A stretch of 64,000 nt of DNA from Aquamicrobium sp. (GCA_019739225.1 JAHHDT010000007.1:310001-374000); one strand, 5' to 3'. Positions 7,933-16,427 are shown, counted from the first letter of the stretch. A program made the numbers and translations. Notes: generated by a model not told the origin, from the letters alone.

Positions 7933-8958
7933 ATGAATACTTCCCTTTCGCCCTTTGCGACCGGTTCCGACAAGCGGTTGTGGACCAAGCTTCTTGCGAA
8001 ATATCGCACGCCTCACCGTGGTCGCAGCACTTTCGAACTGGCTATCACCGTCATCCCGTTCTGCGCGTTGTGGGCGCTGAGCTGGGTCGCCGTCCACTAC
8101 CAGTTCTGGCCGGGCCTGCTTCTCACCGTGCCGGCGGCCGGCTTCCTGCTGCGGCTTTTCATGATCCAGCACGATTGCGGGCACGGTTCGTTCTTCGCCC
8201 ACCGCACGGGCGACGACTGGACGGGCCGGGCCATCGGCGTGCTCACGCTGACACCTTATGACTACTGGCGCCGCGCCCATGCGGGGCATCATGCGACGGC
8301 CGGCAATCTGGACGAGCGTGGGGTGGGCGACATCACGACGCTGACCGTGGGAGAGTATTCCGCTCTTTCCTTCTGGCGCAGGCTCGGCTACCGGCTTTAC
8401 CGGCATCCGCTCGTGATGTTCGGCATCGGGCCGATCTGGCTGTTCGGGCTGAAGCAGCGGCTGCCCTTCGGGATGATGCGGGCCGGCAAGGAGCCGTGGG
8501 TGTCCACCATGGCGACGAACCTTGCGATAGCCGCGCTCGCGGGCGGCCTCATCGCGCTCGTCGGGCTGTGGCCATTCCTTCTCATCCATCTTCCGATCGT
8601 CATCCTTGCCGGAAGCGCGGGAATATGGCTGTTCTACGTGCAGCACCAGTTCGAGGAAACGCACTGGTCGAACGGCTCCGACTGGGATTTCAGGGAGGCG
8701 GCGCTCCACGGCTCGTCCTATTATGATCTTCCGGGAGCCCTGAGCTGGCTTACCGGCAATATCGGCATCCATCATGTGCATCATCTGTCGAGCAAGGTTC
8801 CCTGCTACCGGCTTCCCGAGGTGCTGCGCGATTTTCCGGAGCTGAGGGAGATCGGGCGCATCACGATCGCCGACAGCCTCGCCTGCGTGAAGCTGGCCCT
8901 GTGGGATGACGATCGGCGAAGGATGGTCTCTTTCGGCGAGGTGCGTGTTCGGGCCTAG
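7933..8958 (+). CDS. Membrane fatty acid desaturase (omega-6/delta-12-like)
   Basis: Di-iron membrane desaturase of 341 residues that would insert a double bond into fatty acyl chains of membrane lipids. Three His boxes are present: HDCGH at 80-84, HAGHH at 116-120 and HHVHH at 280-284. Hydrophobic spans surround them (residues 37-75, then about 155-165 and 193-230). The third box and the VQHQFEETHW segment before it resemble bacterial omega-6 desaturases, though some members hydroxylate carotenoids or other lipids. The gene stands alone between tdk and the uncharacterised cluster. Substrate position is not predictable from sequence. Confidence 0.88.
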   Translation: MNTSLSPFATGSDKRLWTKLLAKYRTPHRGRSTFELAITVIPFCALWALSWVAVHYQFWPGLLLTVPAAGFLLRLFMIQHDCGHGSFFAHRTGDDWTGRAIGVLTLTPYDYWRRAHAGHHATAGNLDERGVGDITTLTVGEYSALSFWRRLGYRLYRHPLVMFGIGPIWLFGLKQRLPFGMMRAGKEPWVSTMATNLAIAALAGGLIALVGLWPFLLIHLPIVILAGSAGIWLFYVQHQFEETHWSNGSDWDFREAALHGSSYYDLPGALSWLTGNIGIHHVHHLSSKVPCYRLPEVLRDFPELREIGRITIADSLACVKLALWDDDRRRMVSFGEVRVRA

Positions 8959-9087
8959 AATTCGGATCCGGATACTCAGCGCGGCCGCCTTTGCTTCCTC
9001 CGGCTTTGCGTCTTTCAATCGCAATGCCGCCCACATATATTCCGCGAAGTCATTTTAGGAACTTATCGATTGGTTGGAGCGGAGCGC

Positions 9088-10176
9088 ATGGCGACATTGC
9101 AGAATTTCGACGCCGAGATTGCCAAGACGAAACGGGTGGTCGAGGATATGCGCTCGAAGATCGAGCAGTCCGGTGTCGTGCTGGAGAAGTTTGCGCAGAC
9201 CGACCAGAAGATCGGCGCCAGCGACTTCGACATCGAGAACGCCCGCATCCAGGACGTGCTCAACCAGCAGAAGGTGATGGAAGGCAACATCGCCGACCTC
9301 ATCATCGGACTGGAGGATGCCACCAACGTCTTCGGCGCCGAGTTCGAGAGCATGAAGAGCTATACGGGCTGGGAGAGCTTCATCGGCATCTTCTCCAGCC
9401 AGCGCAAGCAGCGGATGCGCACCGAGCGCGTACGCAACATGTCGCTGGCCGGCAACCTGCAGGAGCTGCTGGCGAAGTCCGACACGATCGTCGGCATCCT
9501 GACCGAGCAGAAAAACATCCTGGACCAGCGATTCGCGACCTCGGAGAAGAGCCTCGGTGAGGTGATCGAGCGCCGCAAGGCGACGATCGACAACCTGACG
9601 GCCACCCAGAAGCGCATCGAGGAGCTGAACCCGGCCCTGCTCGACATCGAGAACCGCATCGCTTCTTCGACCAGCCAGACCGAGCGCACCGAGCTAGAGG
9701 CCGAGCGCTCGAAGCTGGCGACCGAGTACAACCAGGCGCAGGCCAAGGAGCAGGAACTGCTGGCCGAGAGCCAGACGCTCGAGCGCTACACCTCGATGTT
9801 CCAGACCTTCGTGGATTCGCTCAACAACCAGATCGCGGCGCAGAACACGCTCATCAACAAGCTGACCATCGACACCGAGCAACGCATCGTTCTCTACAAG
9901 GCGCTGGAGGATTCGCTGAAGACGGCTGCGCAGCAGGAAGTGGCGCACCGCATCAACACGCTGGGCAGCCAGGTCGACAACACTGCCGAGGAGACGATGG
10001 CGGGCATCGGAGCCGCCGCACAGCGTCACATCGGCGACCTGCTCGAATTGCACGAGAAGAACATGGTGACGACCGCCGACATCCAGCGCCGCAAGAAGCT
10101 CGCCGACGATGCGTTTGCCCGGCGCTTCGACGAGGTGCTTAAGAAGCACAACTCGGCCGACTACGTGAAGCAGTAG
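9088..10176 (+). CDS. Coiled-coil protein of unknown function, first gene of the 9-16 kb cluster
   Basis: A 362-residue soluble protein, almost entirely predicted coiled coil: regularly spaced heptads run from residue 3 to about 60 (AKTKRVVEDMRSKIEQSG), 130-250 (RIEELNPALLDIENRIASSTSQTERTELEAERSKL and following) and 280-360. The only clearly non-helical patch is ESMKSYTGWESFIGIFSSQRKQR at about 90-112. No signal peptide or membrane span is seen. ATG 9088 follows TTGGAGCGGAGCGC; an ATG 18 bases upstream lacks a better site. The overall look recalls toxic-anion-resistance (TelA-like) proteins, but the match is not decisive. It opens a co-directional set with an AAA+ ATPase and a membrane protein. 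Confidence 0.75.
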   Translation: MATLQNFDAEIAKTKRVVEDMRSKIEQSGVVLEKFAQTDQKIGASDFDIENARIQDVLNQQKVMEGNIADLIIGLEDATNVFGAEFESMKSYTGWESFIGIFSSQRKQRMRTERVRNMSLAGNLQELLAKSDTIVGILTEQKNILDQRFATSEKSLGEVIERRKATIDNLTATQKRIEELNPALLDIENRIASSTSQTERTELEAERSKLATEYNQAQAKEQELLAESQTLERYTSMFQTFVDSLNNQIAAQNTLINKLTIDTEQRIVLYKALEDSLKTAAQQEVAHRINTLGSQVDNTAEETMAGIGAAAQRHIGDLLELHEKNMVTTADIQRRKKLADDAFARRFDEVLKKHNSADYVKQ

Positions 10177-10202
10177 CGCATCTTCTGCGAGCCTTGAGCC
10201 CT

Positions 10203-10363
10203 ATGTTACCCCCCTCTGTCCTGCCGGACATCTCCCCCACGAGGGGGGAGATCAACCAGTCGTTCGGGTTTCGCCAAGCGGTGGCCTGGCAGAATAAGCG
10301 AGTGGGCATTTGCGAGCCGATCTCCCCCCTCCTGGGGGAGATGTCCGGCAGGACAGAGGGGGG
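10203..10363. repeat. Intergenic mosaic element, family A, copy 1
   Basis: Two inverted arms of about 45 bases (10207-10253 and 10319-10363) built on CCTCTGTCCTGCCGGACATC plus CCCCC-rich hairpin sequence enclose a 65-base spacer. A second copy lies at 33347-33507. The two spacers match when one is reversed, sharing TTGGCGAAA and flanking bases, so the two copies are inserted in opposite orientation. The look is that of rhizobial intergenic mosaic elements. Confidence 0.85.
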
Positions 10364-10396
10364 CGCGAAGGAACGCCATCGCGCAAAAGGATGGGC

Positions 10397-11539
10397 ATGA
10401 CGACCACCGACGCCGCAGCGCGCTATTTCGACACCATTTCTGCCGCTCTCGGCGGTTTGGATGTCTTTCTGCGCGACGAGCGTTCGCCGCTATACCGGCA
10501 CGACCTCGTCGCCAAGGTGATGGCCGAATATCTGGTGCGGCTGGAAAATTCCTTCGCGTGCTGGAAGAACCGTCTCGGCTTCATGGATTCGTTCCGCATC
10601 TCGCGGGCCGAAAGCGGCTATCCCGTATTCCAGAACGTGCTGGAACTGGAGAACGACCGGCGCAGTGCCGAGAAGCGGCTGTCCGGCATTCCGGAACCCG
10701 AGGTGCTGCGCGCGGAGATGGCCGATTTCATCCTGCGCCACAGGGCGATGCCGGAGGCGTTGCGCAAGTCGATGGCCGAGCGGCTTTACCTGGAAGAGGT
10801 TTCCGAGGGGCTGATCTTCGCGCCCTTCGTGCTGCCCCGGACGGTGAAGGTGTCTGTGAACCCCAAGACCCGCCGGCCGATCTACGTCGTCCATTGGGGT
10901 GCGTTCGACGGCACGGCCAACCTGCCGCTGGTCTACATGGCGACGGTGGAGGATTCTTCCGAAAACGTGGTCCGAGAACTGGTTTCCCGGGACGGCAAGC
11001 TCGACGAGAACGTCAAGATTCCGCTGCCGGTCGAGGGGCTGCTCAACCCGGAACTCGCGCACCGCTTCGATGATTTCGCGGAAAAGAACTCGGCCTATTC
11101 ACTGTCGCCGGCCACCATTGCCGGCAATCTCGACAAGGATTTCGACGCGCTGCATCCCAAGCAGCTACGCCGCGTGGTGCTGGGGCCGTTCTATTCCGCC
11201 GGCATCACCGAGCACAATTCGGTCGTCGCCGAGGTTCTGTCGAAAGTGCGCCGCGAGCAGAATGCGTGGCTTTTGACCTGGACGGTGCAGGAAGTGTTTT
11301 CCAAGTCCGAACAGCCGGCGCGCAAGGGGCTGTTCTCCAGCCAGCCGGCGCGCGAGGAATTCCACATCAACACCGACGACCTCGAGGCGACCCGGCAGGG
11401 CGTTTCGAGCTACGAGCGCCACGCGCTGATCCCGCACGAGGCCTATCAGGCGCTCTACGCCGCCGGGGAGGCGCAGAAGATCTTCGGTGGCTATCAGGTC
11501 CATATCATCTCCAACGGGCAGGTGATCAGCGATGTTTAG
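10397..11539 (+). CDS. Hypothetical protein, second gene of the AAA+ cluster
   Basis: A 380-residue soluble protein without a recognised domain. The ATG at 10397 follows AAAGGATGGGC; another ATG two codons earlier (10391) is possible. The sequence is a mix of alpha and beta with no signal peptide or membrane span. Notable segments are YLVRLENSFACWKNRLGFMDSF (about 40-60), VLPRTVKVSVNPKTRRPIYVVHWGAFDGTANLPLVYMATVED (about 140-180) and RVVLGPFYSAGITEHN (about 255-270). It ends 12 bases before the ATPase start and is probably translated from the same mRNA, so a partner or substrate of the ATPase is a reasonable guess. Confidence 0.8.
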   Translation: MTTTDAAARYFDTISAALGGLDVFLRDERSPLYRHDLVAKVMAEYLVRLENSFACWKNRLGFMDSFRISRAESGYPVFQNVLELENDRRSAEKRLSGIPEPEVLRAEMADFILRHRAMPEALRKSMAERLYLEEVSEGLIFAPFVLPRTVKVSVNPKTRRPIYVVHWGAFDGTANLPLVYMATVEDSSENVVRELVSRDGKLDENVKIPLPVEGLLNPELAHRFDDFAEKNSAYSLSPATIAGNLDKDFDALHPKQLRRVVLGPFYSAGITEHNSVVAEVLSKVRREQNAWLLTWTVQEVFSKSEQPARKGLFSSQPAREEFHINTDDLEATRQGVSSYERHALIPHEAYQALYAAGEAQKIFGGYQVHIISNGQVISDV

Positions 11540-11551
11540 GAGAGCCTGACC

Positions 11552-13462
11552 ATGGACACCGGCCTGACCGCGATATCCGAAGCCGACATCGAGAAGCACA
11601 GCGCGATGGCGCAGAGCTTCATCACGCGCATTGTGGTGCTGGAGGATTCGTCCGGCCGCTCGCAGACGGAATTGGCAGGCACCGGGCGGCGTTTCGTGTC
11701 GACGGTTTCGACCGGCTCGGTCCGGCGAACGCGCGAGGTGGAGCTGGCAAAGACCGTGCAGGCGGTGCGGCCCGACGACCAGCTCATGTCGATCCCGCAG
11801 CACACGCTGCTCTATCGCGCGCGACGCGGACTGGCGATCGCGATGGCGGTGGCCGACGTGTTCGCCAAATCGACCGCGCTGGAGGATCTGCAGGCGAAGA
11901 ACGCGCGCTCGCCGCTCGAGGGCGAGGACGTGTCTCACTACAAGCGGCTGCTTTCGGCGGCGGCCTATGTCGCGGCCTTCACCTTTGCCTCCTACCTATT
12001 GCAGACCGTCGAGAGCGACGCCGAGGCGCCCAGCGACGTTGGCGAGCCGGACTACGTCTTCGACACCCAGCAGGACGCGCTGAAGGCGCTGATCGCCGGG
12101 CTCGACGGCGCGCTTGCCGGCGCCAAGGACGATCACGACCTGCCGGCGCGCACGCGCGCCTTCGCGACAGCCGCCATCGAGGGCCTGTTGTCGCGGCGCA
12201 GCCGCTTCGATGCGCTCGGCGCGTTCGACGACGCGCATATCCGCATCGAGAAGGACGACTTCACCATCGATGGTTTCGACGTCGCGCCCGGCCGCAAGGC
12301 CAAGGCGCTGGTGATGACCTTCAAGAAGCCGGACGAAGTGGTGGGCAACCACGTCGCCAAGTACCAGTCGGTCAAGCTCGCCAAGATGCTGATGGCTTAC
12401 GATCTCGACCGGCAGCTCAATCCGTTTGTGGAACTCGGCGGTTTCATCTTCACCTTCATCGGCGACGGCGCGCCGGGTACCGGCAAGACGACGCTGATCC
12501 AGATGATCGCCGGCCTCGTCAACGACTACGCCCAGGTGGCGGGCGTGCCCTTCCACTACGAGAATTTCGGTGTCGACCAGATTTCGTCCTACCAGGGCAA
12601 GTCGGGGCAGAACTGCCGCCAGTTCGTCAACAACGTGCTCAATCCGCGCGCGATCGCGTTCGGAACCATCGACGACATCGACCAGGTGGCGGCCAAGCGC
12701 TCGGACGATCGCGCCTCCGCCGGCCAGCACGAGATCACGGGCGTGCTGATGGACGCCTTCGCCGGCGCCGGTACGGTGGTGCGCGGCAACTGCTCCTTCG
12801 GCATGTTCTCGAACTATCCGGAGAACGTCGACGATGCGCTTCGCCAGCGCGCTGGCGCGCGCTGGCTGGTCGACGGGCCGCAGACTCGCGACGACTATAT
12901 CGACATCTTTGCGCTCCTGGCCGGCAAGAACCACAAGATCCCGCTGGGCGACCACACGCTTTATGCAGCGCAGGAGATCAAGCGCGCCGTTCAGACGGCC
13001 TATGACGCCCATTCCAAGCCGCAGGAGGCCGGGCTGCAAAAGGTCTACGACCGCTTCATGGACGAGCGAGGCGAGCCGAAGACGCTGGCCGACGTTGGCG
13101 ACTATCTCCACCGGATCAAGGAAGCGGAGCCGCGCTTCACCGGCCGGGCGATCAAGAACGTCACCGACGCGATCAAGATGCGCGCCATGGACATCGAGCT
13201 GCCCGACGAATGGTTCGAGAAGCCCGAGACCTTCATGGGCAAGGGCTACGACGAGAAGAAGGCCATGGTGGAGGACCTGCGGCGTCCGTTCACGATGGAC
13301 ATGGTGATGCAGGAGATCAACCGCTACGCCGATTCCGAGTTCCGCTACGCCGACAAGTCAGACGACGCGGCGGTCGAGAAACTGCTACGCGACGCGCGCC
13401 TGCGCGAGCGGGCGGCGCGGGAGATGGCTGAATTGCAGAAAAAGGGCCTTTGGGATGCGTAA
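11552..13462 (+). CDS. AAA+ family ATPase with altered Walker B, cluster core
   Basis: A 636-residue ATPase. The first 280 residues are a family-specific N-domain with a hydrophobic stretch near 133-150 (SAAAYVAAFTFASYLLQ). The AAA+ module runs from about 290 to 490: Walker A GDGAPGTGKTTL at 304-315, a pore-loop-like SSYQGKSGQNCRQF near 350, Walker B IAFGTIDDID near 368-377 with Asp where most AAA+ proteins have the catalytic Glu, sensor 1 MFSNYPENVDDALRQRAG near 410-427 with Arg-finger candidates. The C-terminal third is helical and charged. The layout is that of a classic-clade AAA remodeller. AGGAGA precedes ATG 11552. No close family name comes to mind. Confidence 0.88.
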   Translation: MDTGLTAISEADIEKHSAMAQSFITRIVVLEDSSGRSQTELAGTGRRFVSTVSTGSVRRTREVELAKTVQAVRPDDQLMSIPQHTLLYRARRGLAIAMAVADVFAKSTALEDLQAKNARSPLEGEDVSHYKRLLSAAAYVAAFTFASYLLQTVESDAEAPSDVGEPDYVFDTQQDALKALIAGLDGALAGAKDDHDLPARTRAFATAAIEGLLSRRSRFDALGAFDDAHIRIEKDDFTIDGFDVAPGRKAKALVMTFKKPDEVVGNHVAKYQSVKLAKMLMAYDLDRQLNPFVELGGFIFTFIGDGAPGTGKTTLIQMIAGLVNDYAQVAGVPFHYENFGVDQISSYQGKSGQNCRQFVNNVLNPRAIAFGTIDDIDQVAAKRSDDRASAGQHEITGVLMDAFAGAGTVVRGNCSFGMFSNYPENVDDALRQRAGARWLVDGPQTRDDYIDIFALLAGKNHKIPLGDHTLYAAQEIKRAVQTAYDAHSKPQEAGLQKVYDRFMDERGEPKTLADVGDYLHRIKEAEPRFTGRAIKNVTDAIKMRAMDIELPDEWFEKPETFMGKGYDEKKAMVEDLRRPFTMDMVMQEINRYADSEFRYADKSDDAAVEKLLRDARLRERAAREMAELQKKGLWDA

Positions 13463-13468
13463 ACGGTT

Positions 13469-14003
13469 CCTTCTCCCCGTTTACGGGGAGAAGGTGGCCC
13501 GAAGGGCCGGATGAGGGGCAGCGCCATGCGCGGTGGGAATTCGCGACGCACGGGACGAGCAAGAGAGCTTCGCAAGGTCGAGAATGAAGCAGAGGAAGCG
13601 TTATGGCACGAACTGCGCGGTCGGCGTCTGAATGGGTACAAATTCGTCAGGCAATTTCCGATCGGTCCATACTTCGCCGATTTCGCCTGTCGTGAAGCCA
13701 ACCTTGTAGTGGAGGTCGACGGTAGCCAGCATGCCGGGCGAGGTAGCGACCGATATCGGGATGGGACGATGAACAGAAATGGATGGTCGGTGCTGAGGGT
13801 TTGGCATTCCGATGTTCTCAGAAATCGCGGAACGACACTTAACACGATTGTTGCTGCCCTCGATGGTCGTCTCAATGGGAAGATGATTTCGACGGAAGCG
13901 AAGTTTTTGCCGGCGTACAAGGGCGCCGAATCATGATCGTAAACGTTTGTGCCGCCCCTCATCCGCCCTTCGGGCACCTTCTCCCCGTGAACGGGGAGAA
14001 GGG
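13469..14003. repeat. Intergenic mosaic element, family B, with a DUF559 gene between its arms
   Basis: The left arm (13469-13519) reads CCTTCTCCCCGTTTACGGGG followed by AGAAGGTGGCCCGAAGGGCC and GGATGAGGGGC. The right arm (13954-14003) is its inverted copy. At 23650-23773 the same two arms are separated by only 24 bases. Here the gap is about 430 bases and holds the DUF559 gene. The right arm ends in GGGGAGAAGGG, which serves as the ribosome site of the next gene. Confidence 0.85.
13526..13936 (+). CDS. DUF559 domain protein, Vsr-like endonuclease fold
   Basis: A 136-residue protein with the DUF559 signature: ARELRKVENEAEEALWHELRGRRL, then YKFVRQFPIGPYFADFACREANLVVEVDGSQH near 45-75 and VLRVWHSDVLRN near 95. 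The pattern F-x-D-F, then VVEVDGSQH, corresponds to a PD-(D/E)XK-type nuclease core related to very-short-patch-repair endonucleases. The start could be 13511, inside the repeat arm (MRGSAMRGG), or 13526 behind GAGGGG; I prefer the latter. It is enclosed by inverted repeat arms and splits an otherwise continuous cluster, suggesting arrival as a cassette. Activity is unproven. Confidence 0.85.
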   Translation: MRGGNSRRTGRARELRKVENEAEEALWHELRGRRLNGYKFVRQFPIGPYFADFACREANLVVEVDGSQHAGRGSDRYRDGTMNRNGWSVLRVWHSDVLRNRGTTLNTIVAALDGRLNGKMISTEAKFLPAYKGAES

Positions 14004-14006
14004 ATA

Positions 14007-15293
14007 GTGGACCTTCTGCGTGACAACGAGCTGATCTATGGCAGGCTGCTTGCCATCGAGGAGCCGCATCTGATCGAGCGCTACAACAAGGCGCTGAAGG
14101 CGTTCGGGCTGAAGCCGACGCAGCGCGAGCGGATCGAGATCGACCGCACGGGTTTCTCGCCGCAGGTGGCCGAGGACCTCGGCGACATCAACTATCTCGA
14201 TCCGAACCAGATCAACCGGCGCTTCATCATCCTGACCCCGCAACAGGCCGACCTGCCGGTGGTGCACACGGCATTCTCAAACACCTCGCAGCTCCTCTAC
14301 GAGTTCCTGACCGCCAATGCCCGCGTCATCAACGCGCTGACGATCAAGGACGTGATCTACGGCGAGATTGAGGATTCGGTCGCCAAGGTCGAAGACATCG
14401 AGGACCTGCTGTCAATCAACCAGGTAGAATTCCGTGTGCTGTCGGCGGAGGACGTGACCGGCAAGGCAACCGAACTTGCGACGCTCGTCGACAGGCTCAA
14501 GCAGGAGCCGGAGGCGTGGCGCGACACGACGATGCTGGAGCACATGGTCGATCTCGCCAAGGTGACGGGCGACATCCGACAGAACGCCCTGGTGCCGGAC
14601 CAGGTGATCTTCCGCCACAATGCCTACTGGACCAGCCATTTCGGCGGGCTCTACGTCTTCGTCGATCCGGGCATGACAACGGTCATCAGCGACCCTGCCG
14701 CACCTGGCTTCCGGCGCTCGCGACCGTGGCAGGTAAGCTACCTTTCCCTGCACGACGCCGAACGCATCTTCGACTTCCTCGTTTCCACCGGCCGGATCGA
14801 GCTGCCGCGCGCTTCATGGATCGAAGAATCCAATTACCTTGAACATCGCGCCGAAATGATCGTGCGGACGCTGATCCATCAGTCGGACCCCAAGCGCGAG
14901 CTGTCGACCGTCGACCGGGTGTGGCTGCAAAGCTGGATTCACGGCCATGCCGACCTCATCAACCGGGAGGGCACTTTCCCCTTCCTCAACGCGGCGAAGC
15001 GGGAGCTTGCTCAGCTTGGCCAGATGAAGATGGCCGACGTGCGGCCCGAGCGCCGTTTCCTTGTGGTCAGGGCAAAGCCCGACCATCCCGACGCCTGGCT
15101 CACGAGCCGACTGATTTCGGATTTCGTGCCGTTCGACTTCGTGTCGCGCTACGTGTTCAACAAGCAGGGCTTCTATCGTGACTACGAAGGTTTCGACGCG
15201 GTCTGGCGGCGCCATGTTGTCGAGACGCTGAAAGATACGTATCTGAAAGACAAGGCGGGTTTCCGCGCGCGGCTTTACGGGCTCCACGACTGA
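14007..15293 (+). CDS. DUF6638-like protein of unknown function, fourth gene of the AAA+ cluster
   Basis: A 428-residue soluble protein. The start is GTG at 14007 (VDLLRDNELIYGRLL), placed behind GGGGAGAAGGG, a ribosome site lying in the repeat arm; the upstream open frame is repeat sequence. I recall this family as DUF6638 in alphaproteobacterial annotation, without known function. Visible segments: QINRRFIILTPQQADLPVVHTAFSNTSQLLYEF near 67-100, a HNAYWTSHFGGLYVFVDPGMTTVISDP stretch near 205-232, and YVFNKQGFYRDYEGFD near the C-terminus. No membrane span. It ends 9 bases before the DUF2333-like gene and is probably co-translated with it. Confidence 0.8.
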   Translation: MDLLRDNELIYGRLLAIEEPHLIERYNKALKAFGLKPTQRERIEIDRTGFSPQVAEDLGDINYLDPNQINRRFIILTPQQADLPVVHTAFSNTSQLLYEFLTANARVINALTIKDVIYGEIEDSVAKVEDIEDLLSINQVEFRVLSAEDVTGKATELATLVDRLKQEPEAWRDTTMLEHMVDLAKVTGDIRQNALVPDQVIFRHNAYWTSHFGGLYVFVDPGMTTVISDPAAPGFRRSRPWQVSYLSLHDAERIFDFLVSTGRIELPRASWIEESNYLEHRAEMIVRTLIHQSDPKRELSTVDRVWLQSWIHGHADLINREGTFPFLNAAKRELAQLGQMKMADVRPERRFLVVRAKPDHPDAWLTSRLISDFVPFDFVSRYVFNKQGFYRDYEGFDAVWRRHVVETLKDTYLKDKAGFRARLYGLHD

Positions 15294-15302
15294 GGGGGAA
15301 CC

Positions 15303-16427
15303 ATGTTCGATCCGATCGTCAATTTCTTCACCCGCGTCTTTCAGGCAATCGGCCGTGGCATCGGCCTGGTGATCGCGTGGATCTGCTGGCCCTTTGTCGC
15401 TGCCAGCCGCTGGTATGCGCGGCGCGGCTGGCTCATCAAGGGCCCCATCGGCATCGGTCTTCTCGTGCTGATCGGCCTCTATGGCTATTTCTTCTGGAAT
15501 ACGCAGCGCTGGACGGGCTTCGATCCCGACTATGTCCAGGCCTACAACCTTGCCAGCCGCAACCTGTCGGCGGGCGAGCAGGTTTCGGCCGCCGATGGGG
15601 GCGACACGGCGCGCACCTGCGGCCGCTCGGCGATCGCCGACGTGACGGCCGACCTCGTCGAGTTCAACGTCAACGAGAATGCCTGGATCTCGTCGATGAT
15701 CCTCTACAAGCTGGGCCTGTTCGGGATGGACTGGGACCATACGCCGTGGCTCGACAACAAGGCGTCGTTCCAGCGCGGGGTGAACCAGGCGATACGCCGC
15801 ACCTCGATCGAGCTCGTCGACACGCTTGGCCGTATCCGCGGTACATCGCAGATCGATCAGAATCTGCAGGATGCCCGCGGCAACCTGCAGTTCGACGAAT
15901 ACACCTGGTATTTCGGCCTCAATCCGTTTGGCCCGAAAACGCCGACGCCCAGCTTCTACCGTTCGGCGATCCGCGACCTGAATACGTTCAACGACAGGCT
16001 TGAAGCCTGCAACGCCGTGTTCGACGCGCGCGCCGACAACCTTATCCAGTTCATCGATCGCATCGCCAATGACATCGGGTCGACCTCGGCGATCCTGCGG
16101 GAGCGTTCCGAAGCCTATAATTATGGCTGGTTCGACACGCGCGCTGACGACCGGTTCTGGTTCGCCTATGGCCAGCTCTATGGCTATTACGGCATTCTCC
16201 ACGCAGCCGGGGCCGACTTCGAGGACGTCATCCGCCAGCGTGCGATCCTCCCGCTGTGGCAACAGACGGAGCAGCAGCTCCGCGCCGCGCTGAATATCCG
16301 GCCGTTCATCATCTCCAACGGCAACGAGGCGGGCTGGATCATGCCGACGCATCTGGCGACCATGGGCTTTTACGTGCTGCGGGTGCGGTCCAATCTGGTC
16401 GAGGTGCGGCAGGTGCTGGATCGTTAG
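15303..16427 (+). CDS. DUF2333-like membrane-anchored protein, fifth gene of the AAA+ cluster
   Basis: A 374-residue protein with hydrophobic segments at about 19-36 (GIGLVIAWICWPFVAASR) and 47-65 (GPIGIGLLVLIGLYGYFFW), then a soluble domain of about 300 residues, probably periplasmic. That domain contains RTCGRSAIADVTADLVEFNVNEN-type and WYFGLNPFGPKTPTPSFYRSAIRDL segments that I associate with DUF2333, a family with no assigned role. The gene follows the DUF6638-like gene after 9 bases with a GAGGGGGAACC ribosome site. A membrane protein beside an AAA+ ATPase and a coiled-coil protein suggests a complex at the inner membrane; this is inference. Confidence 0.82.
   Translation: MFDPIVNFFTRVFQAIGRGIGLVIAWICWPFVAASRWYARRGWLIKGPIGIGLLVLIGLYGYFFWNTQRWTGFDPDYVQAYNLASRNLSAGEQVSAADGGDTARTCGRSAIADVTADLVEFNVNENAWISSMILYKLGLFGMDWDHTPWLDNKASFQRGVNQAIRRTSIELVDTLGRIRGTSQIDQNLQDARGNLQFDEYTWYFGLNPFGPKTPTPSFYRSAIRDLNTFNDRLEACNAVFDARADNLIQFIDRIANDIGSTSAILRERSEAYNYGWFDTRADDRFWFAYGQLYGYYGILHAAGADFEDVIRQRAILPLWQQTEQQLRAALNIRPFIISNGNEAGWIMPTHLATMGFYVLRVRSNLVEVRQVLDR

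Noticed and set aside
8957-8992. GAATTC, GGATCC and GCGGCCGC in close order after the desaturase gene, resembling a cloning polylinker.
   Set aside because: The first site overlaps the natural stop codon region of the desaturase and the flanks have normal composition. No vector sequence follows, so coincidence in GC-rich DNA is the simpler reading.
13457-13947. CGTAAACGGTT and CGTAAACGTTT near the two arms around the DUF559 gene as a target-site duplication.
   Set aside because: One copy lies outside the left arm and the other inside the element before the right arm, so they do not bracket the insertion. The match is also imperfect.
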